Positions 1 through 10,780 of a DNA stretch of 64,000 bases are shown in pieces; within the stretch, counting starts at the first letter, position 1; each line of letters begins with the position of its first letter. This DNA is from Chrysogorgia sp. JL179-B06 (lineage: Eukaryota; Cnidaria; Anthozoa; Scleralcyonacea; Chrysogorgiidae). The DNA lies in the NCBI GenBank assembly GCA_035772405.1, contig JAYKKM010000439.1:11449501-11513500 (forward strand), read 5' to 3'. A program made the position numbers and the translations under genes. The notes beneath the pieces were generated by a model that saw only the letters and a program-made list of their open reading frames with translations, searched no databases and had not been told where the DNA came from.

Positions 1-71
1 CAGGGATCCATTTCTCACTAAAGGTTTATATATATATATATATATTTTATATATTCGTTCAACAAATTCGC

Positions 72-2495
72 ATGCTAAATTCCAGACTCTATGTTTTTCT
101 TAAAGACGTTAAGGCGTCCAAATTGGCCAAATTACTGGGTCCTTCCCCGAATCCCTCCCAAAGCACTAGTTCCTCTAACGAAGTCACTCGTCTAGTTTTC
201 ACTATTCCCTCTGATTTGCCATTATCTGACCCCGAGAGATCTTTTCTTGCGAAAGGTCTCAAGTTTGTTCCCAACTCCGGGCCCATCGATCTATTTTCAG
301 TTAAAGAGGATACCGAATCTTTCTTCCGCCGCATGCGCCTCAAAGCCTTTTTTCATGATAAGCCCACTTTCAATAGCAATAAGGATATTTTCGAAGAACT
401 CAACCCCAAGAAGTCGTCTTGGTCTCCATCCGAAGGTGATTTTTCTTCCCTTGATCTTTTCGTAAGACAATGCCGCCATGACATTGATAAATTGCAACCT
501 CCGCGCAGAAAACAAGTTCATAACCTTAACAAAGAAGAGCTTCTAGCTTTGAATTCATTACGATGCCGAAATGACGTTGTCATAAAACCTGCGGACAAAG
601 GTGGCGCTGTAGTTGTCTGGAGAGCGGACTTGTATCGACAAGAGGCTCTTCGTCAACTCAGCGACACCATCTTTTATACTAAGTTGAATTCCGATCCCAC
701 TCAATCTCACCAAAAATCCGTCAAAACTACCATCAAGAATTTCATCCAAGCCGGTGAATTGCCTGCCTCTGCATCTAACCTTATATTAACAACCCCCAGA
801 ACGCCTGTCATATATTTCCTACCTAAAATCCATAAACCTAACAATCCTGGCAGGCCGATTGTTTCCGCTTGTAGTTGCCCCACCGAGCTCGTTTCCAGTT
901 TTCTAGACAACGTTATGTATCCTTTGGTTAAGAAGTTGCCTTCTTATATCAAAGATACTAAACATGCCTTGCAAATTTTCGACCAGTTACGTTTCAGTAG
1001 TTCCGATAAATTTATTTTCACGATGGACGTCAAGTCCTTATACACCGTCATTCCCCATTGTGATGGCCTTGAAGCTCTGAAGTTTTTCTTTGATCAGCGC
1101 ACTAATTTAGAACCCTCCACAACCACGTTACTCCGCTTAGCAGAACTAGTGCTTACCCTTAACAATTTTTCGTTTGATGGTGAACATTATCAACAAATAA
1201 GTGGTGTTGCGATGGGCACCAAAATGGGTCCAAGCTATGCTAATTTATTTGTTGGTTATGTTGAAAAACAGATCTTTGAACAATACACGGGTCCCTTGCC
1301 TGATTTTTTCGGAAGATTTATCGATGACTGTTTAGGAACAGCGTCGTGTTCACGTGTCCTTTTAGAGCAGTTCATCAACTTTGTTGATGATTTTCATCCT
1401 GCTCTGAAGTTCACGTGGGAAATCAGCGAGACCTCTGTGTCGTTCCTTGATATTTTAATTTCGATTAATGGTGATTCGCTGAAAACGTCGGTCTCGTACA
1501 AGCCTACTGACTCCCATTGTTATCTTCTATTTTCATCCTCTCATCCCAACCACACTAAGCAATCCATCCCTTACTCTCAATTCTTGCGTCTTCGCCGCTT
1601 ATGTAGCGACGACCAAGATTTTCAAGTCAAATCAATGGAAATGAGATATTTGTTTGTCCAACGTGGTTACCCTACCAACCTTTTAGACCTCGCCGTTCAG
1701 AAAGCTTTTCTCGTCCCCCGTTTAGACGCCCTTGAACCATCTTTGGAACGAGTTTCAAACAATAAAATTCCTTTAGTTCTAACATTTCATCCTTTCAATT
1801 TTAAAGTTAAAAATATTATTAATCGGAATTTTCACATTTTACAAAATGATCCTGAGACGTCAGCCATTTTCACCGACAACCCTTTGGTATCTTTTCGCCG
1901 TAATAAAAACATTCGTGACTCCTTAGTACATAGTGCCCTTAAACAAAATACCTCGGCACCAGCGGGAACATTTTCTTGCGGCCGTTCCCGCTGTAACACA
2001 TGCGCTTTTCTCAATCCCACTACAGTTATTACTGCCCCCAAATTCGACCACACAATCCGTCATGCTTTTTCATGCACGTCCACCAACATAATTTATTGCA
2101 TTTCATGCGATAAATGCCCTAAAATCTACATCGGTGAAACTGGGCGACGTCTTTCAGACAGGTTTGCTGAACATCTTCGTTCCGTGAGGATCAATGATGG
2201 TGACAAACCTGTAGCCCGCCATTTCAACAGCTCCAACCATTTGGTTTCAGACATGAAAGTCTGTGCCATCCTCCCATCTCCGGTGGCAACGATAACCGCA
2301 AGCGGCAAGAGAAGCGTCTCATTTTTAAACTTGGCACCACACATCCTCTTGGTCTTAACGAACGTTTTTCTTTTCTATTTAATTTCCTACAAGTTTTTGG
2401 TTATTTTAGTTTGCTTGGAACCTTTATTATTATTATTTTTTTATTATTCGCGTATGCACTTTCATTCCTTTTCAAGTTTTTGTTTCTTATGCTAA
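72..2495 (+). pseudogene. Penelope RT / GIY-YIG polyprotein, frameshifted near C-terminus
   Basis: The frame starts at an ATG at 72. Reverse transcriptase motifs are visible: motif A FTMDVKSLYTVIP, motif B GVAMGTKMGPSYANLF, motif C FGRFIDDC. A Cys-rich linker (FSCGRSRCNTC) is followed by the GIY-YIG region (IIYCISCDKCPKIYIGETGR, then the R..EHL helix). Compared with the second copy at 7603-8628, one T is missing at about 2272. The last part of the endonuclease domain is therefore out of frame and the listed end is an artefact. The family copies RNA into DNA at a nicked target. This copy probably lacks a complete endonuclease, although the RT region is intact. Confidence 0.85.
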
Positions 2496-2715
2496 TATTA
2501 TCGCCTAATCCCCTTTAATATTGGACCTGTCATTTCTCCCGCCCCCTCAGTCTGCTTGCTGATCGACTGTTAAAAATAGCAAATGATCTAACGTTTCCCA
2601 TCTCATTAATTATTAGTTTGTTTATCTCCCGTGCATTTGATTGGCTACTTTCTACTTGTGACACCCTTTTGGCATATATATAAAGCCCTATTTATTTCAT
2701 TTCACTCGTCTTACT

Positions 2716-2753
2716 CTGATGAAGGGCTCCGCTCGAAACGTCAGTATCTCGTC
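2716..2753 (+). ncRNA. hammerhead ribozyme core of the Penelope element
   Basis: The core CTGATGA (2716-2722) is followed by a short helix II (GGGC paired with GCTC) and then GAAAC (2735-2739). This is the arrangement of the hammerhead self-cleaving fold, known in Penelope-like elements. Helices I and III are very short and not convincingly resolved by eye, so activity is uncertain. An identical core occurs in copy 2. Confidence 0.6.
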
Positions 2754-2860
2754 ACTAAATTCTTGGCAGTTTACCACCTTTTCACTTTGCTATATATTTA
2801 TATATATTTATATATATTAATTAATCTATGAGAGGATTTAATATTGTCAAATACATATAT

Positions 2861-2916
2861 CGAACCCTGGTCTCCGAATCAACGTTTCGGCGCTCTGACC
2901 TTTGAGCTAATGAGAC
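2861..2916 (-). repeat. tRNA-like repeat, truncated
   Basis: The minus strand shows a D-arm box (TAGCTCAAAGGTCAGAGC) and an anticodon stem-loop like the complete copy at 8983-9053. A 28-bp deletion removes most of the T-arm and 3' acceptor strand here. It is a relic of a tRNA-derived repeat, not a functional tRNA gene. Confidence 0.6.
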
Positions 2917-3061
2917 ACGGTCAGAACAGTCAGTGATTTTACCATATACATATTAAATTCGCCGCTTTCACTTAACACCAACAGGCAGACATCGCATCTA
3001 ACCATAATGTGGAGAAAGGCCTCTCGAGCGCACTTCCCAAAGTAGCGAAGCGATACACAAC

Positions 3062-5553
3062 TTCTTGTATACAGAGGGCTTGTATACATATATCCAGGCG
3101 TTCGTTCTTTTTCCTGGGACCACGCTTCTGGAGAGTGCTCCTCGCGCATCGACATGGTTTGGGCAACAATAAATTTTAAGGAATATGTGGAGGATAGCGA
3201 ATACTATCCATCCTTTTTTACAGACCACAGGTACCTTATGGTCAGTCATTCCATCGGCATTGGGCCTGGGTATTGGAAGCTCAATACTTCCATACTCAAG
3301 GAGATGGAGTATCGTCAATTGGTGAAATCGTTCTGGTTCTTTTGGCGCACGCAACGAATGGATTTCCCCAACCCTCTAGACTGGTGGGATATGGGGAAAT
3401 TTTATCTGCGCGAAGTGACAAGGAGTTATTGTAAGGCGAAAGCCTTAGAGGCTTCTGCTTTGAAGGTCGCTCTAAATCAGCGGCTGTTAAACCTGCAGCG
3501 TCTGTTCGACGCGGGGGACTCTTCTGTCTTCGCTGAACTCTGTGCTGTTCAGGAAGATTTACGTGCTTACGAGATCAACGAAACTCGAGCTGCTCAAGTG
3601 CGTGCCAGGTGTCGGTGGGCTGAGGAGGGAGAAAAATCCACTGCCACTTCGGTCGTACACCACGACTCTCTTGACATTTTGAAGATATGGCAAGAGTATT
3701 ACAAAGTCTTGTTCAAGGCTGAGGAATGTGACCTAACCGTACAGGACCTCCTCTCGAAACTGGTGAGGAAACTCTCTCCAGAGGGACAGACGAGCTGCGA
3801 AGGGCTTTTTACAGCCGAAGAATGCCAAGTCGCTGCTGATGGTATGGCTACAAGGAAGTCACCAGGTTCCGACGGGTTTCCCATTGAGTTTTACTCCACT
3901 TTCTGGGATTTTCTCGGCTCGGACTTGGTAGTCGTCCTCAACCATGCCTATTCCACCGGTTCACTACTTTCCACCTCACAACGTCGTGGGCTGATTATTG
4001 TGCTGTTTAAAAAGGGCGATCGCTTAGAAACCAAGCATTGGCGCCCAATTAGTCTGCTTAATACAGACTACAAGATCGCGACTCGGGCCATTTCTGGACG
4101 CCTCCTTCGGGTCATCTTCTCGGTTGTGTCACCCGATCAAACGTGTGGCATACCTGGAAGGACGATAGGGGAAAACTTGAGCGTCATGCGCGACGTCATT
4201 GATTTGGCCGAAACACACCAACTCCCGGTGGCGTTTCTTTCTTTAGACCAGGAGAAAGCTTTCGACCGTGTCGATTGGGGTTTCCTGGCTCGTACTCTGA
4301 CGGTAATGGGTTTTGGGCCTAGCTTCCGTCAATGGATTCATATTTTTTATACGTACGTAGAATCCTCCGTCATCATCAATGGCTTGGATGTCACCTTTTT
4401 TCCGTCCATCTCGAGGAGTACGACAGTGCTGTCCTCTGTCACCTCTACTATACGTCTTGTGTGCAGAGGTCCTGGCTTGCAACCTGCGCACAACCCCTGG
4501 AATTTCTGGCCTTCGATTGCCAGACTCCATGCAAGAACTGCGCTGCTCGTGCTACGCGGACGACACGACAGTTGTTGTTACATCTGATAAGTCGCTGCCT
4601 GCAGTCTTTGAGGTGTACGAGAGCTTTGCGATCGGCACCGGTGCAAAGTTGAACCGTAGTAAGTCAAAGGGGTTGTGGCTCGGGGCGTGGAAACACTGCA
4701 CAGATACCCCTCACGGTTTAACTTGGGTACAGAAGCTCCCGGTACTTGGGGCTGTCCTTAGCGCTTCCGACTATTCGACGGCAACTTGGGAACCCCGCAT
4801 TACCAAGGTGGAAAAAAGGCTTTCTTCCTGGAAAGGACGGAATCTGTCCTACCAGGGAAGGGCTCTTATAAATTCACTTGCCCTATCCCAAATATGGCAC
4901 TTGTGTACGGTCTTTGTCATGCCTGGATGGGTGGCATCCAGACTTGACAAAGCCATTTGGCGTTTCTTCTAGGCGAATAAGAAGGACCTGGTTGCAAGAC
5001 GAACTGTGACTACAACACAGTCCGCAGGGGGATTTGGAGTGGTCGATTTCCGCCTTAAAGCTGATGCTCTAAGGCTCCAATGGCTCAAAAGGTTTTTTTC
5101 TGCGGTGAGGATGGTCCGATCTTTTGGATACCGCCGCATCGAGATTAAGTGCTTTTGCGGATCTGACGAAGAAACTTTGGAACATCTTTTTTTCCATTGC
5201 TCATCGCACAGATCCTCATCAATTGGGTGCTTTACCAACTCACTCTGTCAGTACCCAACGCCACACCCTTTACTGTCCAAGAACTTCTTTTTGGCTTCTC
5301 GGGTGCACGTAAGGCTTCCACGCCTAAAGTCATAATGTGGATGCTACAAATGGTCAAACACCGTATCTGGTTAGCTCGTTGCGATTTTCGCTTCAGGAAC
5401 GTTCCTCCTGACGAAAATAAAAGTCTCAAATCGGCAATTGCCCGTCTAAAATTCCAGTTGCGTCTGCACGCGAAAAAGCATTCTTCTCCACGCCGCCGGG
5501 CCATTTTTGAAAAAGAATGGCTTGCTGGGGGGTCCCTGGGGGTTTTTCATTAA
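3062..5553 (+). pseudogene. LINE (non-LTR) retrotransposon fragment, copy 1
   Basis: The frame opens at the 5' truncation with the tail of an APE endonuclease (SSRIDMVW, then FTDHRYL, the SDH-type motif). Reverse transcriptase blocks follow: PGSDGFPIEFY, FLSLDQEKAFDRVDW (motif A), RGVRQCCPLSPLLY (motif B) and CYADDTTVV (motif C). A frameshift in a T run near 4396-4402 separates motifs A and B. An in-frame TAG at 4970-4972 stands where an FFW motif would continue, and further frame changes follow to about 5553. A C-terminal zinc knuckle (CFCGSDEETLEHLFFHC) is recognisable. Both copies share the lesions, so it was dead before the duplication. Confidence 0.85.
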
Positions 5554-6248
5554 AAACTTTGACTTCTCTTTTTAACCTTTTTAACCTTTTTCCCTTGATA
5601 AAATAGTTAATGTAGGATAAATTTAACCCCTTCCCTGGTCTCTCCTTAATTGGTCTGTACTGGGTGAAGTAACCATTTTAGTTCCTTTTTCCTTCTTTCT
5701 TTATCTAGGATCACTGCTGGCTCTCGCGTCAAAAGGATTCTAGGTTTCCAGCTTTGGGGGTGAGAGTCATGTTCTCAGCACGGTTAGCAGCTTTGTAGGC
5801 TCCCCCTGTTTAGAATATTCTTTGCACGTACATCCTCGGAATGTACGAATATTCTATTCAAAATAAAACTTACCCTTTTGGAAGGTTAGGTGCAAGCTGT
5901 AGACCGAGGTGGCCTGGTAACGAGTTCAGGAAAGATCCATGCAGGTGGTATCTTGAACTGCCCTTGCACCTATCACACCAATTGCTTGGTGGAAAAGAAG
6001 ACTTACCCTTTCTTTTATTGAATAAAGGGTGGGAAGGTGGGTACTAAATTTGTTATTCAGCTTCTAATACACGTCCGATTACCTTCCGTGCAAGTGCGCT
6101 AATGATTTGTCACGCGCTTTACCAGTCTTTTTGCCATACGCGCAACTGACACCTTACACCGACCTTCTGCGCACGCGTGGTTACCTAGCTATTAACACCT
6201 TGGTTATTACATAACCTCGCTAAACACAAATATAAGTTGAAGGTGAGA
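5554..6248 (+). other. LINE 3' region and intergenic DNA, no gene seen
   Basis: This stretch is pyrimidine-rich (repeated TTTTTAACC tracts) and contains a small imperfect palindrome around GAATATTC at about 5813-5856 and AATAAA-type signals near 5870 and 6020. No reading frame worth supporting was found. It probably covers the LINE 3' untranslated region and the promoter side of the following gene. Confidence 0.4.
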
Positions 6249-7123
6249 ATGGTTGCTCATTTAATTGTTGGGCTAATATTGCTCATTGCTGTCGTTCTAT
6301 TTTACTGGTTGATTAAATTCTACGTCGAGAATGGATACTATTTTCCATTGTCGAGAAAATATGGCGTTCGACGCTACGTGTTTCCACGAGAACCAGCAGC
6401 CATTGCTCGGTTGAGTTATGAGCTAAAGAAAGTTTGCCGTGAGACTTTGAATGGAGAATTATTGGATTATCCTTTTTTACAAGATGAGGTTAATGGCTTC
6501 AATAGACGAGTAATTTGCGTGTTTTACGAAAGGCAAGACTCCACGGAAACTCCCGTCGCATTTCATGCCCCTTTTGTGGTAACTTGGAAGGACCTTCGAA
6601 TATTTCATTGTGGATTAATGATGGTTGTTCCACAACACCAAAGACAAGGTATTCAACTGCTGACTGCGTGGAACGTCGTGCTGTATTACGTATTTCAAGG
6701 ATTGGATGTGCTCACTGAGATCGCAGCATCTTCATCATATTTAACAATTCAAGATAACACGCAAGACGATGTTTATCCAGTATGGCAGAACCCCGAGATG
6801 CGACCGAAACAATGGCATTTGGATGTTACGCGTTTCATGTTGGCAAACTGCCGCCGTGAATTCGGTTGTAGTAAATATGCAGAGTTATATATGAAGCCAC
6901 TCTTGTGGTTTCTAAGTCGAACGCGAAAGAAGGAGGCGGTGCATGGCAGTTGGTAAAGACAGTTGAATCACGGAGTAGCTTCGACTCAAGAAAGAAGAGA
7001 TTCATGGAAGATAGATTGAACAACAATGAGGGAGACGAGCAGTTCTTTGTGGGGAAACCTTATCTTACAAAAATGCTAATGAAAAAAGTTACTGGAAAGA
7101 AGGCTACGAAATTTGTCAATTGA
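6249..7123 (+). pseudogene. GNAT-like membrane protein, copy 1 (frameshifted)
   Basis: The ATG at 6249 begins a frame with a strongly hydrophobic N-terminal segment (about residues 3-25, LIVGLILLIAVVLFYWLI), one predicted membrane anchor. The middle carries VVPQHQRQGIQLLTAW, which resembles the R/QxxGxx acetyl-CoA loop of GNAT acetyltransferases. A 2-bp insertion at about 6892 (TATATA versus TATA in the other copy) shifts the frame and ends this version at 6956. The intact counterpart is at 31822-32694. Substrate and pathway are unknown, and the family call rests on one motif. Confidence 0.5.
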
Positions 7124-7576
7124 CATACTGCTTTAAATGAACATGAAGTGTAACCGCATTTGATTGGTTTTCGTTATTCACTAGTTTGAACATCAAGTAA
7201 AGCGTTTAGAATATATTACACCATAAGCATGCTATGCAGTATTTTCTTGCACCTCGTGCAGTGTCAAATGACTTGGTTCATATCATTGTAGGTAATGAAT
7301 CACATTATTGTATGTAATTAAGGTTCATATTATTGTTATTGTACCATGTGCAAGTGCGACCAATAAAATACTCTTTATTATATAAAGTAGAGTGTTTTAT
7401 TGATTTTTCCACAACTGATAAAAGTGATAATCTCACATGTGTGATTATTTATGGTAATCGCACCGGACTGTCGCGAATGTCGCTCGAGCGATAGTCAGAA
7501 ATTTCAGAAAAAATATGCGTATTCAAAATATTGCGCAATACGACAATTACTTCAATGCCTAAGGAACTGAGAGAAC
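7124..7576. other. intergenic, no gene seen
   Basis: AT-rich sequence after the GNAT-like gene with no supported reading frame. It contains a TCGCGAATGTCGCTCGAGCGA-like partly palindromic patch near 7470-7490. Copy 2 of this region lacks about 31 bp here. Confidence 0.4.
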
Positions 7577-7603
7577 TATATATATATATATATATATATA
7601 TAT
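7577..7603. repeat. (TA)n microsatellite at duplication junction
   Basis: A pure TA tract of about 27 bp joins the end of unit 1 to the middle of the Penelope sequence. The corresponding tract at the end of unit 2 is about 133 bp (33119-33251). Confidence 0.95.
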
Positions 7604-8628
7604 CGTACAAGCCTACTGACTCCCATTGTTATCTTCTATTTTCATCCTCTCATCCCAACCACACTAAGCAATCCATCCCTTACTCTCAATTCTTGCGTCT
7701 TCGCCGCTTATGTAGCGACGACCAAGATTTTCAAGTCAAATCAATGGAAATGAGATATTTGTTTGTCCAACGTGGTTACCCTACCAACCTTTTAGACCTC
7801 GCCGTTCAGAAAGCTTTTCTCGTCCCCCGTTTAGACGCCCTTGAACCATCTTTGGAACGAGTTTCAAACAATAAAATTCCTTTAGTTCTAACATTTCATC
7901 CTTTCAATTTTAAAGTTAAAAATATTATTAATCGGAATTTTCACATTTTACAAAATGATCCTGAGACGTCAGCCATTTTCACCGACAACCCTTTGGTATC
8001 TTTTCGCCGTAATAAAAACATTCGTGACTCCTTAGTACATAGTGCCCTTAAACAAAATACCTCGGCACCAGCGGGAACATTTTCTTGCGGCCGTTCCCGC
8101 TGTAACACATGCGCTTTTCTCAATCCCACTACAGTTATTACTGCCCCCAAATTCGACCACACAATCCGTCATGCTTTTTCATGCACGTCCACCAACATAA
8201 TTTATTGCATTTCATGCGATAAATGCCCTAAAATCTACATCGGTGAAACTGGGCGACGTCTTTCAGACAGGTTTGCTGAACATCTTCGTTCCGTGAGGAT
8301 CAATGATGGTGACAAACCTGTAGCCCGCCATTTCAACAGCTCCAACCATTTGGTTTCAGACATGAAAGTCTGTGCCATCCTTCCCATCTCCGGTGGCAAC
8401 GATAACCGCAAGCGGCAAGAGAAGCGTCTCATTTTTAAACTTGGCACCACACATCCTCTTGGTCTTAACGAACGTTTTTCTTTTCTATTTAATTTCCTAC
8501 AAGTTTTTGGTTATTTTAGTTTGCTTGGAACCTTTATTATTATTATTTTTTTATTATTCGCGTATGCACTTTCATTCCTTTTCAAGTTTTTGTTTCTTAT
8601 GCTAATATTATCGCCTAATCCCCTTTAA
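7603..8628 (+). pseudogene. Penelope RT C-terminus plus intact GIY-YIG domain
   Basis: The frame is open from the junction to 8628 without an authentic start. It contains the Cys motif FSCGRSRCNTC, the GIY-YIG core IYIGETGRRLSDRFAEHL, and the downstream KRLIFKLGTTHPLGLN segment that is out of frame in copy 1. The tail is hydrophobic and of unclear meaning. Copy 2 therefore preserves the endonuclease frame that copy 1 lost, but has no RT core. Confidence 0.75.
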
Positions 8629-8824
8629 TATTGGACCTGTCATTTCTCCCGCCCCCTCAGTCTGCTTGCTGATCGACTGTTAAAAATAGCAAATGATCTA
8701 ACGTTTCCCATCTCATTAATTATTAGTTTGTTTATCTCCCGTGCATTTGATTGGCTACTTTCTACTTGTGACACCCTTTTGGCATATATATAAGCCCTAT
8801 TTATTTCATTTCACTCGTCTTACT

Positions 8825-8862
8825 CTGATGAAGGGCTCCGCTCGAAACGTCAGTATCTCGTC
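8825..8862 (+). ncRNA. hammerhead ribozyme core, copy 2
   Basis: Identical core to 2716-2753: CTGATGA at 8825-8831, helix II, and GAAAC at 8844-8848. Same caveats apply. Confidence 0.6.
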
Positions 8863-8982
8863 ACTAAATTCTTGGCAGTTTACCACCTTTTCACTTTGCT
8901 ATATATTTATATATATTTATATATATTAATTAATCTATGAGAGGATTTAATATTGTCAAATACATATATGGAAAAAGTGACT

Positions 8983-9053
8983 GCACCAACCGGGAATCGA
9001 ACCCTGGTCTCCGAATCAACGTTTCGGCGCTCTGACCTTTGAGCTAATGAGAC
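8983..9053 (-). repeat. tRNA-like sequence (tRNA-derived repeat or tRNA pseudogene)
   Basis: On the minus strand the D-stem GCTC/GAGC, an anticodon stem CCGAA/TTCGG with a 7-nt loop (GTT in the anticodon position) and a B box GGTTCGATTCC can be drawn. The T-stem has one mismatch, the acceptor stem two mismatches and two wobble pairs, and position 33 is C instead of T. These defects argue for a tRNA-derived repeat and against a working tRNA. The surrounding 200 bp is shared with 2861-3061. Confidence 0.55.
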
Positions 9054-9193
9054 ACGGTCAGAACAGTCAGTGATTTTACCATATACATATTAAATTCGCC
9101 GCTTTCACTTAACACCAACAGGCAGACATCGCATCTAACCATAATGTGGAGAAAGGCCTCTCGAGCGCACTTCCCAAAGTAGCGAAGCGATAC

Positions 9194-9199
9194 ACAACT
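9194..9199. repeat. target site duplication, left
   Basis: ACAACT immediately before the left terminus of Polinton 1. The same 6-mer follows the right terminus at 28630-28635 and occurs once at the empty site 3057-3062. Six base pairs is the usual Polinton duplication length. Confidence 0.93.
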
Positions 9200-10040
9200 A
9201 GTAGTAGTAATATGCCGGTTTCAGCTATTTTTGAAAAATAGCTGGTATTCCCAGCCCGAAAAAAAGATAAACAAAACTATTTTAAGTCATATCCCGAAAA
9301 ATTACCCCCAAAAACCCCCCGTGTTCCGAAAGTCGTTCCCCCACGTGTTCAAAAAAAATTATTTCATTCGAAAATCAAAATAATATTGCATTTCATGTGT
9401 GTATCTCATTCGAAAATCAAAATAATATTGCATTTCATGTGTGTATTTCATTCGAAAATCAAAATAATATTGCATTTCATGTGTGTATCTCATTCGAAAA
9501 TCAAAATAATATTGCATTTCATGTGTGTATTTCATTCGAAAATCAAAATAATAATGCATTTCATGTGTGTATTTCATTCGAAAATCAAAATAATATTGCA
9601 TTTCATGTGTGTATCTCATTCGAAAATCAAAATAATATTGCATTTCATGTGTGTATCTCATTCGAAAATCAAAATAATAATGCATTTCATGTGTGTATCT
9701 CATTCGAAAATCAAAATAATATTGCATTTCATGTGTGTATCTCATTCGAAAATCAAAATAATATTGCATTTCATGTGTGTATTTCATTCGAAAATCAAAA
9801 TAATATTGCATTTCATGTGTGTATCTCATTCGAAAATCAAAATAATATTGCATTTCATGTGTGTATTTCATTCGAAAATCAAAATAATAATGCATTTCAT
9901 GTGTGTATTTCATTCGAAAATCAAAATAATAATGCATTTCATGTGTGTATTTCATTCGAAAATCAAAATAATAATGCATTTCACGTGTGTATTTCATTCG
10001 AAAATCAAAATAATAATGCATTTCATGTGTGTATCTCATT
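9200..10040 (+). repeat. left terminal inverted repeat of Polinton 1
   Basis: The outer 160 bp match the reverse complement of the right end (28470-28629) without a difference that I could see. This part includes a palindrome, AGCTATTTTT-G-AAAAATAGCT, at about 9222-9242 and homopolymer C runs. The inner part is the 42-bp minisatellite. The left repeat is about 840 bp and the right about 545 bp because the arrays differ in unit number. Confidence 0.9.
9361..10040 (+). repeat. 42-bp minisatellite, 16 units
   Basis: The unit reads roughly ATTCGAAAATCAAAATAATA then TTGCATTTCATGTGTGTATCTC, with recurrent T/C, T/A and T-to-C variants. The last unit decays into CATTCGGGGGTCAAA at 10040. Because 42 is divisible by three and the unit lacks stops in several frames, long spurious open frames appear on both strands. 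Confidence 0.95.
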
Positions 10041-10274
10041 CGGGGGTCAAAAATAATAGTCAGAATTTTTGACCCCGTGAACCACTAGGTCGGAGGATCC
10101 ACCACATAGAAAGACTCTTACACTACACTATTGTTTTTACACTAGGAAGGTAGGAGCCTTGAAATGGGGCGTCGAAATTCCACCACTTCGTTGTTCCCAA
10201 ACAAGTTCCATAATAACTGTCCTGGAAATAATGGTATGGAGCGCGTTTGGGAATTCACATCACAAAAAATAACT

Positions 10275-10405
10275 TTTAAAATATACAAAGGGGGGGATCT
10301 TCACTCCCCCCTCTTGTCTACACTTTTACTGGTTCATTGTTGTGTTTTTAAAAATATACAAAGGGGGGGATCTTCACTCCCCCCTCTTGTCTACACTTTT
10401 ACTGA
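10275..10405 (+). repeat. two copies of a ~52-bp G-tract/C-tract hairpin repeat
   Basis: AAAATATACAAAG is followed by G7, ATCTTCACT, C6 and TCTTGTCTACACTTTT, occurring twice here (around 10290 and 10363). The G and C tracts can form a 6-bp stem with a 9-nt loop. A third copy in the same orientation lies just inside the right terminal repeat at 28033-28084. Confidence 0.9.
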
Positions 10406-10506
10406 CGATCTCTTCGTGTGAAAAGTTGATAGTCGGCACCATCGAATTTTGGGTGAAAACAAAGTTCTTCGTGTTTTCAGTTCGAGATCCACGTGTATGA
10501 TAAAAA

Positions 10507-10737
10507 ATGGGATGTAAACCAAGTAAATTACAAATTCAACATAATGGAGATCTTTTCAATGAGAACACAGACGTGAGGAAAAAGCTTCTCACCGGTATTC
10601 AGGTGTCACGTGGAAATGATGGGTTAGAAGGAAATTTTCAAATAGCGTTTGCGACAACACGCGTTAAAAAATATGAACGTGTTGCAACAACGGTACTACC
10701 TATAGAGACGACAGATCTACCACTAACACAAGAATAA
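10507..10737 (+). CDS. small MGC-type acylated protein (left end)
   Basis: A 76-residue protein starting MGCKPSK. Gly2, Cys3 and Ser6 fit N-myristoylation with adjacent palmitoylation, as in many membrane-tethered proteins, so a peripheral membrane or virion-membrane role is likely. No other domain is recognised. The ATG follows GATAAAAA, the element's usual start context. It is the leftmost gene and converges with the zinc-ribbon gene on a shared hairpin at 10746-10773. A counterpart with the same N-terminal pattern (MGCLSSK) is the rightmost gene at 27674-27880. Confidence 0.7.
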   Translation: MGCKPSKLQIQHNGDLFNENTDVRKKLLTGIQVSRGNDGLEGNFQIAFATTRVKKYERVATTVLPIETTDLPLTQE

Positions 10738-10745
10738 GATTTTTT

Positions 10746-10773
10746 TTTTCGTAATCTGTTTAGATTACGAAAA
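10746..10773. terminator. convergent 3' hairpin
   Basis: Perfect 12-bp stem TTTTCGTAATCT / AGATTACGAAAA with a GTTT loop, between two convergent stop codons (10737 and 10781). Being palindromic, it can form in both transcripts. Confidence 0.7.
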
Positions 10774-10780
10774 TACTTTT

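Larger units (their letters stand above)
1..2860 (+). mobile_element. Penelope-like retroelement, copy 1
   Basis: The segment holds one long reverse transcriptase plus GIY-YIG reading frame, then an AT-rich 3' region with a hammerhead ribozyme core and a (TA)-rich tail. This combination is characteristic of Penelope-like elements, which prime by GIY-YIG nicking and often carry hammerhead motifs in their terminal repeats. The 5' end may lie outside the window because the element begins in a (TA)n tract at position 1. Its 3' part (from 1494) recurs at 7603-8969 with only small indels. Confidence 0.85.
1494..7602 (+). repeat. large duplicated segment, unit 1 (6.1 kb)
   Basis: The sequence from 1494 (inside the Penelope RT frame) to the (TA)n at 7602 is repeated from 7603 onward. 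The second copy is interrupted by Polinton 1 and resumes at 28636 until about 33117. By eye the copies differ by roughly six substitutions plus a few indels: 1 nt at about 2272, 28 nt at about 2860, 2 nt at about 6892 and about 31 nt at about 7300. The junction lies in a TA microsatellite, which fits slippage, unequal exchange, or two alleles joined by an assembler. Confidence 0.9.
7603..8969 (+). mobile_element. Penelope-like element, copy 2, 5'-truncated at junction
   Basis: Nearly identical to 1494-2860, starting abruptly inside the reverse transcriptase frame. It retains the end of the RT, the complete GIY-YIG domain, the 3' region and the hammerhead core. The abrupt start coincides with the duplication junction, so this is a duplication product and not an independent 5'-truncated insertion. 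Confidence 0.85.

Noticed and set aside
3699..5504. Several minus-strand frames across the LINE
   Set aside because: Shadows of the reverse transcriptase frames, duplicated identically in copy 2.
8983..9053. Functional tRNA-Asn gene
   Set aside because: Acceptor stem mismatches, C at position 33 and a T-stem mismatch. The second copy has lost its T-arm, so a tRNA-derived repeat fits better.
9361..10040. CRISPR array
   Set aside because: Direct 42-bp units follow each other without unique spacers.
9359..10072. Long open frames on both strands through the 42-bp array, also at 28058-28470
   Set aside because: The unit length is a multiple of three and it lacks stops in several frames, so every frame appears open. 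There is no start context and no conserved protein character.
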